A stretch of DNA of 64,000 nt. Origin: Membranipora membranacea. Its lineage: Eukaryota; Bryozoa; Gymnolaemata; Cheilostomatida; Membraniporidae. Every line of letters starts with the position of its first letter. Position 1 is the stretch's first letter. This document shows, piece by piece, positions 16,501 to 26,200 of the stretch. The position numbers and the translations under genes are program-made. The notes below the pieces were generated by a model. That model ran no database searches, was not told where the DNA came from, and worked only from the letters and a program-made list of their open reading frames with translations. The stretch covers positions 9,982,001 to 10,046,000 of the forward strand of contig OU612073.1 of NCBI GenBank assembly GCA_914767715.1, read 5' to 3'.

Positions 16501-19035
16501 GAAGGTCTGAGAGGCCTGCTGGTGATACTAAACAGGATATCATGAGAGAAAGGTGACTACTTTACACACTGTCATCGATTTTGCTAACAAACCACACTGA
16601 TCACATGATGCACTATTGCATGTATATCTCTGATCGATAGAGATTAATTCACTGAGCATGAGTACCATCACAAGAAACTTGGTGTAATGACCTTGCTTCA
16701 ATTTTATCACAGAGTAAGGATAAGCAGAGGGGACACTTCAATGATCGTTATAGTGCCTGCGGTTTTTATCCACTGGGGGAAATTCATCAATCTGGCCACC
16801 TGCCAATTTCAGAATATATATAAGTTACAGTGGAGTTTTGTCATGCAGACATAGCCACCTTTGATAGGTCATAATTCATTCTGTATTTATCCTAAAGACT
16901 GATTTCTAACTTTTCTGAAATGTCCAATCTTCGAGCTATACACCATATTATTGTCATTTTTTGCTAGGATACATGGGCTATGAGTAATCCAGGTTTTTAA
17001 AATGAGTTTTATCATATAGATTTACATAGGGCTTAGGTCAATGCACGGACATTTCCTAATTTTGATGACCAGCCGTCTATCAATTGTCACATGTAAATCT
17101 ATATGACAAAACTCATTTCAAAAACCTGGATTACTCTTAGCCTATGAATCCTAGCAAAAAATGACAATAATATGGTGTATAGCTTGAAGCTTGGACATTC
17201 CAGCAAAGTTGGAAATCAGTCTTTAGGATAAATACAGAATGAATTATGGCCCATCAAAGGTAGGGATGTCTGCAAGAAAAATGCCATTATAACATATAGA
17301 GATAATGAGTTTTTGGCATCCAGCTGTGCACAATTTTCCCCCAGTGAATCAAAAACCGCAGGCACTATAACGATCATTGAAGTGTCCCCTCTGCTTATCC
17401 TTACTCTGTGATTTTATTAATTAGTGGGGGGGGGGGTACGTGTTAGGAACTCGTACTAAATTGACTCTAACTATCAGAGATACACTTGATAATAGTGTAG
17501 TCTCAATGTCAGCGTGCTAACAACCTGTTGATATTATCACAGAGTAAGGATATATCCTGACTCTTACTCTGTGATATCCTTACACATATCCTTACTCTGT
17601 GATATTATTCTAATAGTTAATCAACTTTAAGCCCTTTGCGCACTTAGGAAAGTTGCCGTTAGGTGGGAGGCCGATGTTTTCACAGTGGTACGTACATTTG
17701 ATATCATCTTTACAACTTCAATCTGCTAATATATTCTTATAGCATGCTAAGCATGTGAAGTTTTCCCTCAAAGTTTTCCCTAAAAGTTTTCCCTCAAAGT
17801 TATCTGCAAAGTGTTTCCACAAAGTTTACCCAGACTTACACTGTAGTAATATTCTCAGAGATGATGCCATTTTATCTGTTTATTGTAGAGTGAAGACACG
17901 AGATGGGATAACGACCGAGCTCGATAAAAGGATCCTTCTATTTTATATTCTACTTGTACCTGGAGCCTTGTATAGCATAACAAAGAAAGCACTCTACACA
18001 GTTCCCGATATTAAACAGTGAATATCTTTTTATATTTATCGAGTTAGGGAACTAAAAGTTGTCCTTGCTGTTGATTCAACCCTGACCAATTGCTTGGCTT
18101 GCTATGACCAGTTAAATTATCTAACCTACCAAAGTTCTCTTGTTTGTGTTACGCGACAATGACAGATTATCTGTACAATTTTCAAAACGAAAGTTTCAAC
18201 TCCTGAAGCACCTCTGCGTTTGGGTCGCCTCTTTAGCACGGTAAAACGAACGATGTGAATTATTTGAATACTTGATTCTTCCATCAGTACACAAGGATTT
18301 TTGGGAAATGTGTTGGTTCTGATTGGTCCCAACCAACAAATCAGAGCCAACACAATGGCTAACCAATCATATCTTTCATAATATTTCTGGGATTGTTTTT
18401 TGCTTTACCATTAAATCTTCTGAAGACCTATCGGCAAATCAAAAACTCTTTTACGTGCTACAGCTGATTTGTTTCATCCTCACAGGATCTATTTGGAATT
18501 AGTGGAAACTGTCCATGTGGTGGCCATTGCATTCTCGCTGACATACGCTGCGTTGTCACCAATAGTTGTCTACGCTACGATACTGGAGCCATTCAGGGCA
18601 AAGGTGAAGGAGAAATACTGGAACCGAGTTTTAGAAGTCCGTCAGAGAATTAAGAAGTATGGAATTATTTACACCCGAGGGTGCTTGGGGCTGGAACATT
18701 GAATCTAGAGATCGAATTAAAGGCTTTGGCAGAAGAAGAGGATGGAAAAACTTGCTGTTGATTGGTTGAGAGGTTGACTGCAAATGCTGTAATTTGGAAG
18801 CAATTACTGCACTACTCTTGTGATAATTCACTCTGATAAATTGCATATTGCATATCAGAGCCATTAATGAGTACTTTGATTATTTTTCTATTGTGATTTC
18901 AGGCGGAAAAAACTTGAGAGTGCATATAGAGTGGTTAAGGAACGGCTAAAACAGCAGGAGAGAAATTCTAATACCCTTACAATAAAACTTGATAGTGAGG
19001 AGAGGTCAAGAATGACTGTGGAATCAAAATTATAA
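13551..19035 (+). CDS. Divergent rhodopsin-class 7TM receptor, FMRFamide-receptor-like
   Basis: Predicted plasma-membrane G-protein-coupled receptor. Exons 13551-13791, 14161-14297, 14733-14838, 15282-15438, 15715-15869, 16387-16552, 17889-18017, 18486-18656 and 18903-19035 join in frame to 464 residues. Exon 1 carries a signal peptide (ILILSLTATCAA) and an acidic N-terminal domain; in-frame ATGs at 13551, 13575 and nearby are possible starts. TM1 has the conserved Asn (GLLIVIGLLSNISILAVI). TM3 ends LNRIRHI in place of DRY. TM4 ends SLPKFF, comparable to the LPRFF of FMRFamide-type receptors. TM5 is YYIIPFIWLAKL. TM7 ends LSPIVVYATILEPFRAKV in place of NPxxY and is followed by a basic, coiled tail (about 70 residues). 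Loss of the DRY and NPxxY residues suggests altered coupling or a very divergent subfamily. Ligand unknown. The family call rests on topology and these motifs. Introns 3, 6 and 7 hold palindromic elements. Confidence 0.82.
14884..14953. repeat. Short foldback repeat (AATGTGTTG ... CAACACATT), intron 3 of the 7TM gene
   Basis: The string AATGTGTTGGATCTGATATG is followed, after a GGGTGGG-AAAA-CCCACC loop, by its imperfect reverse complement ending CAACACATT. A related but shorter foldback is at 18305-18357 in intron 7 of the same gene. Two copies with the same ends suggest a very small MITE. Confidence 0.65.
16262..16325. repeat. GC-rich palindromic repeat, related to 6880-6945
   Basis: AGCCTGGGCAGGCAGTC ... 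CCCCAAACAGCCTGCC is an imperfect inverted repeat related to the one near 6880. It occurs in intron 5 of the 7TM gene. It is a short dispersed repeat of unknown origin. Confidence 0.5.
16707..17411. mobile_element. Long foldback transposable element with 5-bp TSD, in intron 6 of the 7TM gene
   Basis: A near-complete hairpin. The left arm (16707 to about 17027) starts TCACAGAGTAAGGATAAGCA. The right arm (about 17090-17411) is its reverse complement and ends TGCTTATCCTTACTCTGTGA. The spacer is only about 60 bases. The arms diverge by scattered substitutions and one larger indel near 16800/17300. The pentamer TTTTA flanks both sides (16702-16706 and 17412-17416), consistent with a target-site duplication. 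There is no coding capacity. Because it lies inside a transcribed intron, the pre-mRNA would form a long double-stranded stem. Confidence 0.85.
17535..17606. repeat. Cluster of solo ends of the foldback family
   Basis: Three copies of ATCACAGAGTAAGGATA or its reverse complement (TATCCTTACTCTGTGAT) occur within about 70 bases, alternating in orientation. They match the terminal inverted repeat of the element at 16707-17411 and probably are relics of a second insertion or of an abortive rearrangement. Confidence 0.65.
18305..18357. repeat. Short foldback repeat, second copy
   Basis: AATGTGTTGGTTCTGATTGG folds onto AATCAGAGCCAACACAAT with a loop of about 10 bases. The arms are shared with the foldback at 14884-14953, including the terminal AATGTGTTGG and the TCTGAT segment, but the centre is different. 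Confidence 0.6.
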
Positions 19036-20243
19036 ATATTGCTCTGGTCTTGAAAATGAATCACAATGAAAGCAAATTATCGAAGTTCAGCACAGATAGT
19101 CCAATGAACTCCCTCTCATTGGATAGTCATCATTTTGCAATAAATACCTGGTATTTAAATAGGCAGTGTTACACATACATTCAGTACGAACAGTAATGGG
19201 TAAGATTTTAGCAAACTGTGTTGTATAATTCATCAGAGAATCTCACCAAGCCTACTTATGATTATAACAAATGACATGATGCCATCATTTACTTTTTAAA
19301 TTTAGTGGTTCTTTGAATAAAATATACCGAAATAAAATTCGTAAAATTATTAATCAACATTTACAATTTTCTGAAGTTGATAGAAGAGGGAGCTTGATGG
19401 GCCTATTCAGCACTAGGCATAAACACCCCATACCATAAATACAAGCGTTTATTTGTAAAATCAATTTTTTAGAGGAATAATTTGTAGCAAGTTGTCTTCT
19501 TTTTTTACAAGGAAATACAACTCTGATTCATACTGCAAGAAGTATTACATTGACACATTCTTATTCCTAGTGGCTGTTGAGTGAAAGCCAGTTGCGTGAA
19601 TCATGCTTATGCCCAGATATTTCTGAATCTTGTTCACAGTCTATGAATTGGGAGATAATCTTGCATATCTTGAATGAATGCTCACATTTTTCTACTCAAG
19701 AGTTATTACCTATTTCCTTATATAGACTCACGTATGAAGATACATTATTCTTGGTGAAGATCCTCTTTTCTCTAAGTTAACCTTTTATGCTGGTTTGCTC
19801 TGATCGGGCAGGAAGACCTAACTATTCTCTGCAACTGTGTAAGTCAGGTGACCTCATGCTCTGGTATGTTCTGCTTGTATCTTAGGACCCAACTATTCCC
19901 TGCGCTAGTAAAGATCGGGCACCTCGAAGAAGTATGCCTGGGGCTACAATTCACATTTGGAGTGGTATAATACCGCTGAACTTATCCTTAAATCTTAGAC
20001 CAGTGGTGATTTGTTCATCAAAACTGTAAGGTACCACATTCCCTATTATTTTATAACACAATTTATATTTTGATTACCAATTAACTCTGAACTGTATATT
20101 CTTATAGTTTGACATATGAAATAATGTATTCATCACACCACCAATCATTTTGTTTTATTGTTACCAATTAGGAAAAATGAAAAAGGGGGGTAATTTCTAC
20201 CACTATACAAAATGTAGCTCCAGGCTATTTTTACGCCAACTGG
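19036..20243. other. Intergenic between convergent 7TM and sulfotransferase genes
   Basis: This is the 3' flank of both neighbours, which converge here. Polyadenylation-type hexamers occur at about 19138 (AATAAA) and 19315 (AATAAA) after the receptor stop. An open frame at 19577-19780 contains a HILNECSHF string, slightly reminiscent of the zinc-knuckle end of LINE RNase H regions (HxLxxCPxF). It is too weak to annotate. Nothing else is recognised. Confidence 0.5.
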
Positions 20244-23200
20244 CTATATAGGATTGCTTGGAAAGCCAAAATATAAAAAGTCCCTTTGATAAATCGTTTG
20301 AAGTTTTTTGATAAGCTCTGATTCTATAGTCTTCCAATAATCACCATAGGATAACTTCGTAACACCAGATTGCTCGTTCGGCTTGCGATGTTTAAAAGAA
20401 GCTTCTAGCAAACTCTGAGGTTTCTCTACTCCATACATCTTTAGCAGAATTCCCATGTCGTCATTGTATGTATCAGTAGTACCTGAAATTGGAAACGGGC
20501 GGTTTTCTAGCTCTAAATCTACCAAATCGAAAGCAAAGACATTTACGGGACATTAACAGTTTTTGCTGACTTAACAAGATATTCATTTTGCTAGTTCTGA
20601 ATATTGTGGTTCTGTTGATTATATTATCAAATAAGCTCAGTACTCCTGTTTTGTTTTGTTTTCAAGGATGGTCCCCGACTTCATGTTTGAAGGTACTGGC
20701 CATAGACAATGGTACTGGCAATATGGCAAACCCTTTATCCATAAATCAATCCAGGTCGGCTAGGGTGAATGGTGAATGGGGCTTGAACCGAGGACCTTAC
20801 GATCCCAAATCAGCTGCCCCTAACACTGAGCTATCTCTGATCCCTACTCACCTATGTAGCTGTAATTAGCATCACACATTTCGGAGAACGAGTATTGAGG
20901 CCTCCAGTGAGGCTCCATCCGATGGAGGCCTACTCTTTCATATTCACCAATCACACAACGAGTCAGGAAATCTCTAAATGTCCATGTTTCGTTAGCAGCC
21001 ATCTTCGCCCTATTTTTAGAAATCATGGAAGCTATTTATATTTTTACCACTATTTGCGAAAAAGGATTCGAAAACATTAATTGCATTAAGTGTCAACTTC
21101 TCTTAAGAATATCACACTAGATTTCCTGAATTATACATAACCAAATTGAAAGAAGATTAGAAAAGGTCCCAGGCAATAAGAAGGATCAACATGCACATGT
21201 AAACCCATCCAGATTAAACTGCTCTGATTTTGAATTGCAATGCATGCTCAATTTGATTGTGACCATAGACTTAATAATAAACCTAGACAGGACACTGTAT
21301 ACGGAGCATTATTGGCAGTGAGGCACTTAATTATGGTGACGCGACGTCACTGGAGGGTGTAGAAACAGTGATTTTTACTCAAAGCCATCATTGATTTACC
21401 TGTCCCAGCTCTGGTCAAATGTTGATAACTCAATTGGCTTCAATCGAAATTTAAGTTTGAAAATTGCAATAGACTCAGCAGCTTCTGATGATCATTTTGA
21501 TAGTCTGTTTAGCTTCGTTGCTTAAACATTATCAAATAAGCAAGCTATTGAAAACGGTGCATAGACTTAAGCTATAATTTGTTTTGCAGTTTCAACCCTG
21601 ATTTAGAGTTTAATTCCTAATCAATTTTAATGGGATTTTAATTTTAAAAATTGCAATAGACTCAGCAGCTTGTGGGGCTCATTTTGAAGGTCTGTTCAGC
21701 CTTGTAGCTCAGGTATAACCAGGGAGTTAAGGACTTTCCTCCTTGGTATAACAGAACAAGCATGGAAAATACCTAGCAGGCAAAGGAAAGTATAGTCATT
21801 GTATCACAGTTACATACTGGTGGTTCGGAAGATCCGCTCTGGCCTGGCTTATCCATTGTGAACAAATAGTGCTTAGCTTGATGAGTGCTGTGTACTCAGA
21901 AATCTAGAAATCTGTTGCTCTATTGCTGACTCCAGCAGACCACAATAAACCTATGTATTTCAAAAGTTCGAATGATTGTGTTTCGTTGTCAGAATTGATG
22001 TATTATGATTTCCTTAATTACCGGATTTAGCTATTGCTTGTTTCATCAGGCTGCTAATTTAAGGTAAGAACAAGGAGTATGCTGTCGGGGCAGGAGGTCT
22101 GCCTTTACTTTTGACCCACCAAAGTGACCATTATATTAGCTACACAGAATATCATCTACTATGAACTTCAATTTTATTTGAAGCTTTGTGAGGTCCGGCC
22201 TTGACTTGTTTACTTCCCACTGTCCCTGTTGGTCACGTTTCCATAATGTTGGTGGATATTTTGTCTAAGGACATGACATTTATTATTGTATTGTGTATGC
22301 AGGCTCAAAATGAGCAAAAAACATTGAAAAAAACCAAAGATGAAAATAGTTATTTCTTTGGTAATTGTGTATTCACCAAGTAATTCAATTTCTTGCTTCC
22401 TCAGTTATTCCAAGGAAGAGAGTCCTGAACTTCCTGGTTATACTTGAGCTACAAGGCAGAACAGACCATCAAAATGAACTCCACAAGCTACTGAATCTAT
22501 TGCAATTTTCAAACTTAAAATCCCATTGAAATTGATAAGGAAATAAACTTTAAATCAGAGCTGAAACTGCAAAAAAATTATAGCCTTGAGTCTATGCACC
22601 GTTTTCAATAGTTTGCTTTTTTTTTATAATATTTAAGCTACGAAACTAAATAGACAATCAAAATGATCGCCAGAAGCTGCTGAGTCTATTGCAATTTTCA
22701 AACTTAAATTCCAATTGAAGCCAATTGAGTTATCAGCATTTAACCAGAGCTGGGACAGGTAAATCAATGATAGCTGTGAGTAAAAATCACTGTTTCTACA
22801 CCCTCCAGTGACGTCGCGTCACCATAATTAAGTGCCTCACGTCAGCTATATACAGTGTCTATGATTGTGACTCATGATTGTTTTTGACAGCAAGAAATTA
22901 AAATCAAACACGCACTGCTGAACCCAACCAAAACATTTCGATTCATTCTTACATTTTCTGATTTTTGTGAATCTTAACGTATCACGTTTCCTTTCTCTAT
23001 ACCATATGTATTTAGACACAAACATCAAACATCTCTCACTTTCCAACTGGAGTATTATTGTATTATTTTTCTACTCACTTGTGAAACTGGAGATGTTTAG
23101 ATTTCACATAGCATACTCCAAGGTACTCGTCGCTGTATAGGAACTTCTGTATATAGGTACTCACAAGTCTCTCCCAGGGATTCCTCACAAACGCATAGGT

Positions 23201-26200
23201 GAAAGCTTGCTTGTCAATGTGCATATACGAGACTCGCTGGACAAATCTGTCAGAAAAAAACGAATATTATATATTATAAATGTATTATATATAATATATT
23301 TTTTATTATATTTTATATATATTATAATTACGTGTTTTTATGTTTCTGCAGTTATCTTAACTCGCATGTATCATTACAAGGTATTCATGTAGCCTCAATA
23401 GGTCAGGAACTGGGAAATTTAATGAAACAATGATTGAACAACTGGGCTCCCCGAGTATTTTACTGAAAATTGAAGAGTGGTTTAAAATTGAAGAAAAGAT
23501 TCAAATGAAAAATCAATAGAAGATTTCCCCATTTCAAGTAGACTAGATTCAGCTCAACAACTTGGAGTTACCTACTCAAGTTAGGTTTGTTGGTTTGAAC
23601 AGACATCTCCACACAACGACAAACCAAAAACCATCAGTGTTTTGGATCACAGGATCCTGGGTTCGAGCCCCACCAGGTGCATTGTTTGTCTAGAGAAAAG
23701 TGATCACATTCATTAACTATCAAACTTGCTGGCTCAGTTCTCACAGTCATTTAGGTACGGCAGTTTTATGTCGAGTCCAGTAGTTGCGAAGAATTAATTC
23801 AGAAGATTAAAGTTTGTAAATTGAAGATTACTCTATTTTCTCTGAAGAAATTAAAGACAGCATTGTGTGCAGGGAGCCCCACAACTTGGCAATGATGGTG
23901 TCCCGCCAAATAAATAATGGCGCTGAGTGCCATGTGTGAACAATTAAAGTGCATTTAATTTAAAATAATTTTGATGAAAGATAAATCTATAATCCATTCC
24001 AATATCTGATGATGAATTAAATGACGGCTGGAGATAGAATAGCGCCAAAGCAGAAAGTAGGGAGGGGGGGTAATCTAACCCGATATTATCAAACTACCAT
24101 CCCAGAAATCATCCCAAGATATGTATATATATATGTATATATATCAAAGAGGCGATCGTATGCCGCATCTCAATACGTGGAATACTAAACGCTACTTGTG
24201 TCTAGGGTGAGGCTGATGATGCACCAATTTTGTTGAGTTTGAATATAGGTTGGAAACCCCCTGGGGTCCAAAGAGGAGTCATTGGAGCTGATAGCGTATC
24301 TTGTCACTGTCATGAAGTGTTAATCCTAACATTGTATGGAAATGAATTTCTATCAACTCTTTTAACCAGTTTTCAGTTGTGAGGCAAAGCTGTAAATGTA
24401 AGCTCTTATCGTCATCTAATGAAATGAAAGCACCACAGGATATCTGTTTTTTTACATACCCACGAACAAACTTGCATGCTTTCCTTCTAGGGGTTTGAAG
24501 TTCAAGGTTTGGGGTTTTGTGCTTGGGGTTATGGGTTTGGCTTTAGGGTTTAGGGTTGGGGTTATATATCTGTTTTTGTACATACCTACGAACAAACTCA
24601 TGTTCTCCTCCATGGGCAGTGGGGATCTTATCTGTGCAGTTTGAACCTATCATCAGGCAGACTAGGCGGAGGTTGTTGCTAGTTCCAGTCTTCGGTACAC
24701 TGCACCATGTGACGTTACGAAATGAAAAAAACACCTGGTGAGCTGGTATACCATTCTGCTCACTCTTTGCTTCTGGGAGGCGCTGACATCCCTGAATAAA
24801 AATTTACTAAAACTGCTTCAGGCTACCCAAAGACCAATGCATGTTTTAGTCAGACGGTTACCTATGATACATTTATGTCAGATTCGCATGGTAAAAAATG
24901 CAATGCTTTTTTAGTATGAATGACGGTGGAAAAAGTGACCCTATAAGGGAAGGTAACTCTCGTTCTCTGCATTATGATGTCACAGTCTCCAGAAAGTGCT
25001 GTGAGATAACATCGTCACAGCTCACTCATATTGTGTAAACAAAAGCAATTACACTAAACCTGCTAATTCATTGTATAATGTCCTAACTCATTGAATAGCA
25101 GGTTGACTACTATACAACATATTGAATAACAGTTTTATTAGAGATGAGATATGAGATGCAACGGAAACTTTTTAGCTAATTGAGTAATTTGTTATATCAT
25201 TCGAATTGTGGAAATATTTTAGCTAATTGGATAATTTATTGTCATTTGAATTTTGGAATTGTCTTAGCTTATTGAATAATTTGTTATGTCATTTGAATTG
25301 TGGAAATGTTATAAAACCCACGTTTTTAATTGTTCAAGTGTTTAAACCAATCAGATTACTTTTTGATGTTGTAAGGTGCATTTTTTAACAGCCCCGATGA
25401 TATAAAAGGGCGGGGGAACAAAAGAGGGCAGTTCTTGTTGGAGAGCCCTTGGAGCATGTTTTTCTGGTATGGTATATATTGCTTTTCTGGTATCTAACTT
25501 ATTATTCAAGAATACAAATTGATTTTAATGTCGAAGAGGCATCTCAACTATGAGTCATTAATAAATTGAGTTTACTCCTTTACGTAACAAAGTTTAAAAA
25601 CAAATGTGTATAAATTTGATTAGATAAACAAAAGACTTTTCGTATGGAGTTGCCTTCTTCCTCAACAGGAAGAAGTTAACTCCATCCAAAATAAACATGA
25701 GTGATAATGAGAAAAAGAGAGGCGTCCGTTCTGCTTGGGTATTTGGCCCCAAGTGGGTCGAATATGCGACAGTGCATGTTTCTTATATTGCACTTCCTGA
25801 CTATAACATGCGTTGGTCTTTGGGTAGTCTTTAAAGTGATGTGGTCAATGACACTTTCAAAGGACTTAACAGACAGCGATGGAAGTTAATAAGGTCATTT
25901 CGACAATACTGTATACGTAGTGAAAATTCTGATTCCGATATTACAACGTTGGGCCAGTATTAGACACACCATTATACAGTGGTGTGAGTTGTGAGCACAA
26001 GTATATGGTGTTGGTCAAAGTGCTCAGATGGCTGCAATGCAAGTTAGTGGCACTACATTATCAAAATCGCATTGCCGCCATCTGAAACACAACCAAAATA
26101 CTAAGGTGGTGTGTATATAGATTACCCATATCAATCAAATATTTTTTTACCAAACTAAAACCAAATTAGACTCTCGCGGGCAGGAATGCAGATTTTTCGG

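Larger units (their letters stand above)
24826..25840. mobile_element. Terminal-inverted-repeat element family 3, long copy
   Basis: The left end, CTACCCAAAGACCAATGCATG, is matched in reverse complement by CATGCGTTGGTCTTTGGGTAG at about 25806-25828. A shorter member of the family with the same ends and the same left interior (GTGGAAAAA, TAAGGGAAGGTAACTCTC) lies at about 62112-62372. The copy here has an additional interior of about 750 bp, containing the triple repeat at 25168-25310 and promoter-like motifs near 25346-25405. No transposase is visible, so it is probably non-autonomous. It sits in the sulfotransferase intron between the exons at 24791 and 26206. Confidence 0.7.

Noticed and set aside
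18631-18864. A minus-strand coding frame over the receptor tail
   Set aside because: Overlaps exon 8 of the receptor on the opposite strand and has no features of its own.
19577-19780. A LINE C-terminal fragment (HILNECSHF)
   Set aside because: One short Cys/His resemblance only, without the TGHG or CPxCG parts seen at 44.8 kb.
23630-23692. A tRNA or SINE B box (GGTTCGAGCCC) near 23670
   Set aside because: The B box is perfect but no A box at the right distance or pairing acceptor arm is visible; may be a stray fragment.
25344-25700. An LTR of a retrotransposon
   Set aside because: Promoter-like motifs are present, but no TG...CA ends, no primer-binding site and no second LTR were found; the TIR pair explains the borders better.
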